This document shows, piece after piece, positions 36,324 to 43,753 of a stretch of 64,000 nt of DNA. Numbering within the stretch: the stretch's first letter is position 1; every line of letters starts with the position of its first letter. A model generated the notes under the pieces. That model was not told the origin of the DNA and ran no database searches. It saw nothing but the letters and a program-made list of their open reading frames with translations. Both the position numbers and the translations under genes were made by a program. The stretch is from an uncultured Collinsella sp. (GTDB taxonomy: Bacteria; Actinomycetota; Coriobacteriia; Coriobacteriales; Coriobacteriaceae), in NCBI GenBank assembly GCA_938005465.1, contig CALLNU010000001.1, forward strand, positions 1 through 64,000, read 5' to 3'.

Positions 36324-36375
36324 CTTTTACCTGCGGAGACGCCAATCCGTCAAGCATTTGGTCAGCAATTGGTCA
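36324..36375 (-). promoter_or_regulatory. Probable dehydrogenase/Etf promoter with tandem 11-bp repeats
   Basis: On the minus strand TTGACG (36348-36353) and TAAAAG (36324-36329) are 18 bases apart. Immediately upstream of the -35 lie two tandem 11-mers, TGACCAATTGC (36365-36375) and TGACCAAATGC (36354-36364), one helical turn apart, as expected for an activator site. The 346-base gap (36104-36449) holding them has no gene. Confidence 0.45.
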
Positions 36376-36449
36376 AGTAACGGCTGATACGGTCGGCATC
36401 GACAGCCAAAACCGACAGAAGTTTTGGCCCCAGAAGCAGGGAGGTTCCC

Positions 36450-36746
36450 ATGGCATATTACTGGCCCCAGTACGGCATCGCCATCGAAGTCGACGACGAT
36501 CCCCATCTCCTGCCTTTCGACGAAGAGGCATTCCCCGATACGACGGTCTACCACGTTACCACCGATGTGATCTGCGACCCCGAGTCGTTCTCGGCGCTCG
36601 CCCACCGCATCGCGCATATCCACGACATCGAGCTCCCTCCCGACTTCGACGAGCTTGTCTACTCACGCCGCCTGATGCTTCACATGCTCTTTGGAGCGAA
36701 CCCGTCCACCTTTGCGCGCATCTATACCGCCAAGGATGCCGCATGA
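36450..36746 (+). CDS. Hypothetical protein, first gene of a surface-protein operon
   Basis: 98 residues, soluble, acidic, no recognised domain; opens MAYYWPQYGIAIEVDDD and is rich in His and Asp. GGGAGG lies 5 bases before the ATG. Its TGA overlaps the ATG of the next gene (ATGA), so the two are translationally coupled. Following genes encode a membrane-anchored and three exported proteins, which suggests a cytoplasmic helper role, but the sequence does not show one. Confidence 0.75.
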   Translation: MAYYWPQYGIAIEVDDDPHLLPFDEEAFPDTTVYHVTTDVICDPESFSALAHRIAHIHDIELPPDFDELVYSRRLMLHMLFGANPSTFARIYTAKDAA

Positions 36747-37252
36747 GCGCGAAGAAGCCACCCCACTTTGCAGGCCTGGGTCGTCGCAAGAAGCTCATCG
36801 TTGCCTGCTTGGCCATCGTCTGTGCCCTTGTCGCCGTAGGACTATACGCTTGGCAGTCGCAGCCCGTACCCGAGGCGGGCGCTTCGGTTACGACGGCCGA
36901 GGGCAAAACGCGTCAGGAAATCCAAGATGAGCTCGACGCCATAGTCCGCGACAACATGATGACGATTTCGGTCGCACCGGTCGCTCAGCTGCAGGAGGAC
37001 GGCAAGCTGCGCGTCAACGTGCAAAACGTCCAAGACAATAAATTTCCCCAGCGATTCCGCGTCATCCAAAACGACGAGACCATGTACGAATCCGGTGTGG
37101 TCGAGACCGGCAAGACAATCGAAACGTGCCCCGCCGGCGACATCAAAGAAGGCGAGGCGTACATCGAGATCCAGGCACTCGATGCCAAGACCCTCGACAG
37201 CCACGGCAATCCGACACGTGTCAAGGTGCGGGTTGAGCAAGCCGAGAACTAG
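36743..37252 (+). CDS. Membrane-anchored extracellular protein
   Basis: 169 residues. A basic cytoplasmic start (GRRKKL) and one membrane segment (residues ~20-38) are followed by an outside domain of about 115 residues, a beta-rich fold with RVNVQNVQDN, YESGVVETGK and a GEAYIEIQALD strand. This pattern (signal anchor plus a small domain with a YxSG...G turn) occurs in Gram-positive proteins encoded beside secreted surface proteins; no function is assigned. The start overlaps the previous stop. Confidence 0.75.
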   Translation: MSAKKPPHFAGLGRRKKLIVACLAIVCALVAVGLYAWQSQPVPEAGASVTTAEGKTRQEIQDELDAIVRDNMMTISVAPVAQLQEDGKLRVNVQNVQDNKFPQRFRVIQNDETMYESGVVETGKTIETCPAGDIKEGEAYIEIQALDAKTLDSHGNPTRVKVRVEQAEN

Positions 37253-37342
37253 CTTTTCCGGCCGACGCGGCACCGCACGCAATTCACCAGCATTCGTCCA
37301 ATCATCGCGGGGACGGCCCGCGGCGAATAGAAAGGAACGACC

Positions 37343-37942
37343 ATGGACATCACCAGGAACATGAACGGAGCCAGAGCGCTCGTCGTGGGCGCGGGGCTCG
37401 CGCTCGCGCTCGCAATGGGCGCCGCCCCGACGCCAGCTATGGCGGCCGGGCGCGTTGGAACCACGAAAGTAATGGTCAGGACCGAGATCGACAACGTTGA
37501 GTTCAAAGTTCCGACGGTTATTCCCTTCGTCGCCAAGGCCGACGGCACGCTTCAGGGCCCCTCAGAAGACGCGACCACCATCGACAATCATTCGGCCTAC
37601 GGCATCCATGTCACCAACATGAAGATCGACGCCATGAACACCTGGACCATTGCTGCCGACGCCAAAGCCGGAACCGCACAGAACTCCATCGACTTTAAGG
37701 TCGGCCCCGACGGCGCACTCCAGAACGCCAGCGCCGCAATGCAGGAGACGGGCCTCGATCTTTCCAAGAACGCAGCCTTCGACATGGGCTACCAGGGCAT
37801 TGCCGGCGGCACGGACAAAATTAAGCTCAAGACAAGCGGAAACGTCGCCCGCGTCACGCGCGACATCTTCCGCGTAACCGGCGAAGGCGATCAGGTTGCA
37901 ACGATCACCTGGACGGTCGAGCCCGGTGCGCACACGGCATAA
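37343..37942 (+). CDS. Secreted hypothetical protein
   Basis: 199 residues with a clear signal peptide (LVVGAGLALALAMGAAPTPAMAA, shown only in part: cleavage likely after AMA near residue 34). The mature part is beta-rich and repeats Asn/Thr-rich strands (NVEFKVPTVIPF, YGIHVTNMKID, TITWTVEP). The layout recalls WxL or camelysin-like beta-sandwich surface proteins, but no diagnostic motif is present. AAAGGA precedes the ATG. The next gene begins inside its 3' end. Confidence 0.75.
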   Translation: MDITRNMNGARALVVGAGLALALAMGAAPTPAMAAGRVGTTKVMVRTEIDNVEFKVPTVIPFVAKADGTLQGPSEDATTIDNHSAYGIHVTNMKIDAMNTWTIAADAKAGTAQNSIDFKVGPDGALQNASAAMQETGLDLSKNAAFDMGYQGIAGGTDKIKLKTSGNVARVTRDIFRVTGEGDQVATITWTVEPGAHTA

Positions 37943-38207
37943 GGCCGTCGCCCTGGCCGCCGCCGTCAGCATCCTAGCGTTTGGGCCAGCCATGGCCTTT
38001 GCCCAGCAAGAACAGGCGCAGGCCGCCACGCAAGTGACGGTCGACCTCTCGGAGCTCGACCGCAGCGACCGCGAGGAACCGTTGGCGCAGACAGGCGACA
38101 AACGATGGCTCTTGGCAGCAGGCGCCGCAGCAGCAGGCGCGGGAACCGCCGGCCTCGGTCTGCACATCAAACACAGCCAGAAACAAAACATGAACAGGCC
38201 GCACTAA
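37896..38207 (+). CDS. Small sortase-anchored protein with LAQTG signal
   Basis: About 103 residues (start TTG 37896 with GAAGG 8 bases upstream; a GTG at 37926 is the alternative). It has a signal peptide (KAVALAAAVSILAFGPAMAFA), a short 30-residue exported part, and a C-terminal cell-wall sorting signal: LAQTGD, a hydrophobic Ala/Gly stretch, then a basic tail. LAXTG is the pattern recognised by class E sortases of high-GC Gram-positives. Almost nothing lies between signal and anchor, so it may cap or anchor the partner proteins. It overlaps the previous gene by 47 bases. Confidence 0.7.
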   Translation: MQRSPGRSSPVRTRHKAVALAAAVSILAFGPAMAFAQQEQAQAATQVTVDLSELDRSDREEPLAQTGDKRWLLAAGAAAAGAGTAGLGLHIKHSQKQNMNRPH

Positions 38208-38225
38208 ATTAGCTAAGGAGACCCC

Positions 38226-39656
38226 ATGGCATCGAAGAACCTTTTGCCCGTCGTCGCACTCTGCGGCGCGCTCGCAACCGGAACGCCTGTCGCCGCTTGG
38301 GCGACTCCTGTCATGGCAGACTCCTTACCAGCGGCCCTAAGCTCCGCACCAAATCCGTCGAGCGCCATTGCGTGCAAGCGTTTTTCGATCGCACAGGCCG
38401 CAATCTCAACCTCGGGATGCCTTCGTCGTAATACGGACGGCTCGATAGTCGTGGATATCAATCGTTCGAACAAGGCAAACGGCTCCCAGGCGGGGTGCGC
38501 CGTCTGCACGTGGCGCTCGGTTGTGCTCGATGCAGATGGCGATCCATGCAATTTAGAGCTGCGCATCGACATCGCTTCGGTCGATGACTCGGCGAACGGA
38601 GCGAAGGTCGCCTTCGACGGTACGTTTTTTGAGAAAGGAGGCGGTATATGTCTGGGCTGCGCCGCCGCGAATGCAGACGACACGCAGCCCACCCTCTCAT
38701 TCACGGCATCGTTGCGGCTGACCAAAGCCGGTACCGATGCCATCGCGGCGGGAGAAGCGTCCCTGCTGTTCTACGCCGTCAGTACCAAAGACACAGACGC
38801 TCATTTCGAGAAGCCAGCCGGATCACTCAGCCTTACACGAGGGATAGAGGCAGGCCCTATTGAAATCGATGCCCGCGCGCAAAGCAGGCAACGCATTCTT
38901 GCCGACCCGGCGCTTCTCGAAATGGAGTGGAACGGATCCGGAGCCATCGGAATTCTCCCCTCCGCGTTTGACGCCAAGACGCTCCCCCCAAACGACGAAC
39001 CCATCAACGCAACCATACAAGAAGAGAGCGCGGACAAAGAAGCAGGTGCGGGCGACACGCCGTCGCCGACAAACAGCGTCCCAGCTTCTTTCGAAGCGCC
39101 GAATGAGTCCGCTGCCGATCCAAACGATCCCGAGTTCGCGGACAGTCTGGGGCTTGTTGATCCTCAAGAGATCGATGAAGGCAACTGCTGCGTGCTTGCC
39201 GCGCTCGACCACACAGAGGTCGTCGACGCTGCGAACATCGAAGTTGCCGCCGCCAATCAGCCCGTCCGCAAGTCAGCCATCATCGCATTTCCTGAATCCA
39301 TCGAAGTCGTCTTTTTGCCATCGGGCGAGGTCGTGGCCCCAACACTGCTCACCTTGTTGGGCGCCAAGAATACTCGAAACGAAATTAAAAAGGTCACAGT
39401 TGTCGACCCTGCAACCACCGCCAAGCTGCGTTTATACGCCGTTGCTCCAGACGGAGGCAAGACCTTAGAATTCGATGGTGACACACTCCTAGCCTGGCGA
39501 CGTCTGGACATTATGCAAGACGTCTCGTATCAGATCGAACTCGAAGGGTTTGATCGTGCCCGCGATGCCAATATCATTGCCGCGGCTATTGAATCCCCAC
39601 AGCGGCTTATGACACTGCGCTTTGAATACTATCCCTATGTCCCGACAACCACCTGA
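38226..39656 (+). CDS. Large secreted hypothetical protein
   Basis: 476 residues with an N-terminal signal peptide (cleavage near residue 31, after VMA). The mature protein is acidic and beta-rich, with a Cys-rich first part (seven Cys by residue ~150, including CAVC and CLGC) and a Pro/Glu/Ser-rich middle linker (residues 255-320). The C-terminal ~130 residues form another beta domain ending RFEYYPYVPTTT. No LPXTG motif. Anchoring may depend on the sortase substrate encoded just upstream. Family not recognised. Confidence 0.75.
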   Translation: MASKNLLPVVALCGALATGTPVAAWATPVMADSLPAALSSAPNPSSAIACKRFSIAQAAISTSGCLRRNTDGSIVVDINRSNKANGSQAGCAVCTWRSVVLDADGDPCNLELRIDIASVDDSANGAKVAFDGTFFEKGGGICLGCAAANADDTQPTLSFTASLRLTKAGTDAIAAGEASLLFYAVSTKDTDAHFEKPAGSLSLTRGIEAGPIEIDARAQSRQRILADPALLEMEWNGSGAIGILPSAFDAKTLPPNDEPINATIQEESADKEAGAGDTPSPTNSVPASFEAPNESAADPNDPEFADSLGLVDPQEIDEGNCCVLAALDHTEVVDAANIEVAAANQPVRKSAIIAFPESIEVVFLPSGEVVAPTLLTLLGAKNTRNEIKKVTVVDPATTAKLRLYAVAPDGGKTLEFDGDTLLAWRRLDIMQDVSYQIELEGFDRARDANIIAAAIESPQRLMTLRFEYYPYVPTTT

Positions 39657-39774
39657 GGCTTAAATGCTGCGCGTCGTTGCTAATGCCACTTATATAACGT
39701 ATTAGATGAGTCGCGATGTACCTCGCATTCCACTCTGCTACGATTGCCACGTTGGCATCAATACGGGAGGGCTC

Positions 39775-40491
39775 ATGCCGGGCTTGGGAACAATCATCAA
39801 CGTTGTGCTTTTGATTGCGGGCGGTCTTTTGGGATTAGCGGGCGGCCGCTTCATTACACCGCGCATCCAAGACACGCTCATGAAAGCATCGGGGCTGTGC
39901 GTCCTGTTTATCGGCCTTGGCGGCACCATGCAAAAGATGCTCCTTATCGATGGGAAGGCGCTGGCGACCACCGGTACCACCATGCTCATCGTCTCATTTG
40001 CGGTCGGTTCGCTCATCGGCGAGGCCGTCAACTTGGAAGCCGCCATCGAGAACCTTGGCGAATGGCTCAAGCGCAAGACTGGCAGTGAGGGCGATAACGA
40101 GTTCACCAACGCTTTTGTCTCGACTTCACTCACCGTGTGCATTGGCGCCATGGCCATTGTGGGATCGATCCAGGACGGCCTGCTCGGCGACTGGTCAACG
40201 CTTGCCCTCAAGGGCGCACTGGACTGCATCATCGTCTGCACCATGACGGCCTCGCTTGGCCGCGGCTGCATCTTCTCGGCCCTGCCCGTCGCCGTGTTCC
40301 AGGGGACGATCACGTTGTTTGCCGGCGCGCTCTCCCCCATCATGACCACAGCGGCCCTCAACAGCCTTTCGCTCGTAGGCTCCATGCTCATCTTCTGCGT
40401 CGGCGTCAACCTCATCCGTCCTCAGACCTTCCGTACGGCCAATATGCTTCCCTCCGTCGTCATCGCCGTCATCTACGCCCTCCTGTTCTAA
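39775..40491 (+). CDS. DUF554 family membrane protein
   Basis: 238-residue integral membrane protein with about seven hydrophobic segments, opening MPGLGTIINVVLLIAGGLLG and containing GLGGTMQKML and the NAFVSTSLTVCIGAMAIVGS block typical of DUF554 (YdfK/YqgA). Function unknown; possibly a transporter. ATG 39775 has GGGAGGG 4 bases upstream; the frame from 39706 is too long. Monocistronic; the next gene has its own promoter. Confidence 0.88.
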   Translation: MPGLGTIINVVLLIAGGLLGLAGGRFITPRIQDTLMKASGLCVLFIGLGGTMQKMLLIDGKALATTGTTMLIVSFAVGSLIGEAVNLEAAIENLGEWLKRKTGSEGDNEFTNAFVSTSLTVCIGAMAIVGSIQDGLLGDWSTLALKGALDCIIVCTMTASLGRGCIFSALPVAVFQGTITLFAGALSPIMTTAALNSLSLVGSMLIFCVGVNLIRPQTFRTANMLPSVVIAVIYALLF

Positions 40492-40533
40492 ATCTATCTA
40501 CGCAGCAGTATCTCGAACACCTGTTTGATACTG

Positions 40534-40542
40534 TGCTATGAT
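40534..40542 (+). promoter_or_regulatory. Extended -10 promoter of the TerB cassette
   Basis: TGCTATGAT is a good extended -10 element, with no strong -35. It lies about 38 bases before the GTG start, giving a leader of about 30 bases with GGAGAGGAG. Confidence 0.5.
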
Positions 40543-40579
40543 ATGAGGTCACCGAAGCTGCGTTAGGAGAGGAGAAGCG

Positions 40580-42340
40580 GTGGCCGACCAGGACATCAAA
40601 ATGCTCATCGAGCGCATTATGGCCGAGGCTCGGACCCATCAGTCCGCCCGTTTCTCAAACGAAATCTACGCAGACGAGCCGATTCTCAAAACCGGCCGAC
40701 AGATGCAGAATTTCCTCCCCGACCAATACCGCAAGATGCGCGAGATATCGCGCTGGCAGGATGACCCCAAGGGCGGCGCGGGCCGCTGGCTATCGGAGGC
40801 CGAGCTTTTCTACCGCCAGGGCTTGCTGATGGCCGACTTTGAGGACGACTGTCCCTACAACGGCACCTTTAAGTCGTACTTTCCCACCTACAATGCCATG
40901 AGCGACCGGCAGTTGCGCGGCTACTTTACCTGGCGTGCCCAAGTGCGCCGCGGAACCGTCGAGGAAACGTCTACATCCTTTGCCTTTCTGTATCTCTATG
41001 AGCTGATTTGCGGCATTGGCATAGATGATCCGCTCGAAGGTTTTAACAAGATCAAGGCCTTTTGGGATGTCTATCGCGCCTTCGAGCCCGGCATCGACCG
41101 GTTTGCGCGCGTGTGGCTGCAGGATTACGCCGTTTTCCACGGACTCGACCCCAAGCTACTTCGCGACTCTAAAACCGTCATGTTCGATAACGCCCTTATC
41201 GAGCTGCGGCGCGCGGCACGAGACCTTGTACCAGCACCGGCACCGTCCGGCCAGACCCCTAAGCGTCGCAAAACCTCCGAGCCCACGCTCCCCCTTCCGC
41301 CCGATGAGGTGCGCGAGGAGCGACTCATGGCCGCCATCAACGCCCTCTCCACGTACAACCTAAGTAACTCGCGGCTCGACCGCAGCCACCACCGCGATCT
41401 GCGCCACGTGGCGTGCGCTGTGTATGTCCGTATGGCGCGCTACTATGACACGCACCGAAAGACCGACATCGTGGCGAGCTTATTTGGGGAGGAGACGGCC
41501 ATGCCCTACACCATGTTTGCCTCGGCCGTATTCTTTGCGCCCGAGCGCCACGAGGACTGCGAATATCGCCTGGACCCCATTCACATCTACCGCTGCCAAA
41601 ACGGCTTTTGGGAATGCATGCGAATTCACGGCAGCAGGCAAAAAAGCAGCAAGCTTGGTGAGATGATGCGCGCCTGCGACCAACGCCTACGCCTGGCGCT
41701 GGACCCCGCCCATCCCCTTAAGGAAGAAAAGGTCCCCAAATATCTGGCCAAGATTATCGATGACGAGATTGTGGCATGGCTTTCGTGGGACGCCGCACAC
41801 CAGCCCATCAAGATCGATATCGATTTGAGCCAGCTGGGGCACATTCGGAGCGCCGCCGCGCAAACGCGCGAAGCGCTTTTGATCGATGAGGAACGCGAGG
41901 ACGACGCATCCGCAGAAGCCGAGGCAGCGGACTCAGGGCAACCGGAAGCCGAGCCCGTAACCGACGCGATTGTCGAACCGGTCGTGGCACCCATTCGGCA
42001 GGACTTGACCGACGAGCCGACCATATCCACCGAACAGTTTGGTGTCGTGGCACCGCTTCTCGCGCCGACGCCCGCGTTCGCAGCTGCTGCGCCCGCTGAC
42101 GCCACAAACGAACTCGCGCCCGCCGCAGATGCCTTCCTTCGCGCACTGCTCGAGCAAAACGCAGCGCAAGCGACATCGGCAGTGGCGCACTCGGGACAGA
42201 GCGAGGACATGCTCGTCGATACCATCAACGAGGCGCTCTTTGACCTGGTGGGTGACACCGTAATTGAATTTGGCGCAGCAGGACCGCACATTATCGAGGA
42301 CTACGAAGCAGACGTGAGAGGATACCTAGACCATGAGTGA
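40580..42340 (+). CDS. TerB-N/TerB-C domain protein of a putative defence cassette
   Basis: 586 residues. The N-terminal ~170 match TerB_N (GRWLSEAELFYRQGL, YNAMSDRQLRGYFTWRAQVRRG, FLYLYELICGIG). A middle helical region follows, and after an acidic Ala/Glu-rich linker the C-terminal ~85 residues match TerB_C (ADAFLRALLEQ, MLVDTINEALFDLVGDTVIEF, IIEDYEADVRGYL). TerB-N/C proteins were predicted by comparative genomics to act with P-loop ATPases and superfamily 2 helicases in stress or phage-restriction systems, which is the arrangement here. GTG 40580 with GGAGAGGAG upstream. It overlaps the next gene by 8 bases. Confidence 0.85.
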   Translation: MADQDIKMLIERIMAEARTHQSARFSNEIYADEPILKTGRQMQNFLPDQYRKMREISRWQDDPKGGAGRWLSEAELFYRQGLLMADFEDDCPYNGTFKSYFPTYNAMSDRQLRGYFTWRAQVRRGTVEETSTSFAFLYLYELICGIGIDDPLEGFNKIKAFWDVYRAFEPGIDRFARVWLQDYAVFHGLDPKLLRDSKTVMFDNALIELRRAARDLVPAPAPSGQTPKRRKTSEPTLPLPPDEVREERLMAAINALSTYNLSNSRLDRSHHRDLRHVACAVYVRMARYYDTHRKTDIVASLFGEETAMPYTMFASAVFFAPERHEDCEYRLDPIHIYRCQNGFWECMRIHGSRQKSSKLGEMMRACDQRLRLALDPAHPLKEEKVPKYLAKIIDDEIVAWLSWDAAHQPIKIDIDLSQLGHIRSAAAQTREALLIDEEREDDASAEAEAADSGQPEAEPVTDAIVEPVVAPIRQDLTDEPTISTEQFGVVAPLLAPTPAFAAAAPADATNELAPAADAFLRALLEQNAAQATSAVAHSGQSEDMLVDTINEALFDLVGDTVIEFGAAGPHIIEDYEADVRGYLDHE

Positions 42341-43637
42341 TAACGCATCCGCAGCACCCCGCGTGCCCAAGCGCGTCGCTGCCGTCATTCTCAACTCGCT
42401 CAAGGGCGGCGTGGTCCCGCGCATCGGCCTTCCCTATATCACCGTAGGACGCGAGGTCGAGATCCGCGCCCTGCTCACCGACCTGAGTCTCATCGCCGGC
42501 GGCGGCGCAAGCTTCCGCTTTCTGGTCGGTCGCTACGGAGCCGGCAAGAGCTTTTTGCTCCAGACCATCCGCACGCACGCCATGGGCGAGGGATTCGTCG
42601 TGGCCGATGCCGACCTATCCCCTGAGCGCCGCCTGCAGGGCGGCCAGGGACAGGGCCTTGCCACCTACCGTGAGCTCATCCGCAACATATCGACTAAAAC
42701 GCGCCCCGAGGGCGGTGCGCTCAACCTTATCCTGGATCGCTGGGTCGCCTCGTGTGCCGATGCCGATGAGTCTGCCGTCAATGCCCAACTGGCCCCGCTC
42801 GAGGAAATGGTCCACGGCTTCGACTTCGCCCGCATGCTCCGCCGCTACCGCGCGGCAGTATCCGAGGGCGACGAAGAAGCCATGAGCCGCGTGACCAAAT
42901 GGATTCGCGGCGAGTACCGCACCAAGAGTGAGGCACGCGCCGAGCTGGGCTCCTCGACCATCATCAGTGATGACGACTGGTACGACTACGTTAAGCTCAT
43001 TGCGCGCTTTTTGGTCTGCAGCGGCTACAAGGGCATGCTGGTGCTCATCGACGAGCTCGTGAATCTGTACAAGATTCCCAACGCGATCACGCGCCAATAC
43101 AACTACGAGAAGATCCTGACCATGTACAACGACACGCTCCAGGGCAAGGCGCAGTACCTGGGCATGATCATGGGCGGCACGCCAACCTCCATCGAAGACC
43201 GCCGCCGCGGCGTGTTCTCCTACGAGGCCCTGCGCAGCCGACTCGCTCAAGGCCGCTTTGCACGCGAGGACCTTAAGGACATGCTCGCGCCCATCATCCG
43301 CCTGCAGCCACTCACCTACGAGGAGTTGCTGGTGCTGATCGAAAAACTCATGCAGATCCATGCCGGATACTTTGGCTGGACGCCCACGCTTACCGAGAAC
43401 GACTTGGTGGACTTCCTCAAGATTGAGTTCGGCCGCGTGGGAGCCGATACGCACCTGACGCCCCGTGAGGTCATCCGTGACTTTATCGAGCTGCTCGATA
43501 TCCTGTGTCAGAACCCCGATGCAAATGTGGCCGAGCTGCTGCAAAGCGTCGGCGGCGACGCGCTGGTGCCGGCAGCCGCAACAGGCGACACCGGCACCGC
43601 AGACGGCGACCGCAACTTCGCCGAATTCACCATCTAA
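42333..43637 (+). CDS. BrxD-like (DUF2791) P-loop ATPase
   Basis: 434 residues, ATP-binding protein of the BREX BrxD / DUF2791 type. Walker A VGRYGAGKS (~residue 66), then VVADADLSPERRLQG and LATYRELIRNISTKTRPEGGAL, a family signature, and Walker B GMLVLIDELVNL (~residue 235). BrxD accompanies the BrxHI helicase in type 2 BREX, but no pglX methylase, pglZ or brxC is present here. It overlaps the TerB gene by 8 bases; a perfect hairpin follows its stop, before the helicase. Confidence 0.85.
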   Translation: MSDNASAAPRVPKRVAAVILNSLKGGVVPRIGLPYITVGREVEIRALLTDLSLIAGGGASFRFLVGRYGAGKSFLLQTIRTHAMGEGFVVADADLSPERRLQGGQGQGLATYRELIRNISTKTRPEGGALNLILDRWVASCADADESAVNAQLAPLEEMVHGFDFARMLRRYRAAVSEGDEEAMSRVTKWIRGEYRTKSEARAELGSSTIISDDDWYDYVKLIARFLVCSGYKGMLVLIDELVNLYKIPNAITRQYNYEKILTMYNDTLQGKAQYLGMIMGGTPTSIEDRRRGVFSYEALRSRLAQGRFAREDLKDMLAPIIRLQPLTYEELLVLIEKLMQIHAGYFGWTPTLTENDLVDFLKIEFGRVGADTHLTPREVIRDFIELLDILCQNPDANVAELLQSVGGDALVPAAATGDTGTADGDRNFAEFTI

Positions 43638-43672
43638 CCTGCCAAAAAGGGACAGGTTTATTTTGGCAGGTT
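43636..43672 (+). repeat. Perfect 12-bp inverted repeat inside the cassette
   Basis: AACCTGCCAAAA/TTTTGGCAGGTT around a loop holding GGGACAGG. It begins at the BrxD-like stop codon and is followed by TTAT. It may dampen helicase expression or be an inserted GGGAC-type palindrome. Confidence 0.75.
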
Positions 43673-43753
43673 TTATCTGGGCAAACGTTGAAGCAGCAAT
43701 GCAGCAAGCCGTTGCCAGCCGCGTTGAGAGATTCGTTTTTGAGAGGAGGCCCC

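Noticed and set aside
36121..36357. 78-codon minus-strand frame in the dehydrogenase leader
   Set aside because: No ribosome site, overlaps the promoter, unlikely composition.
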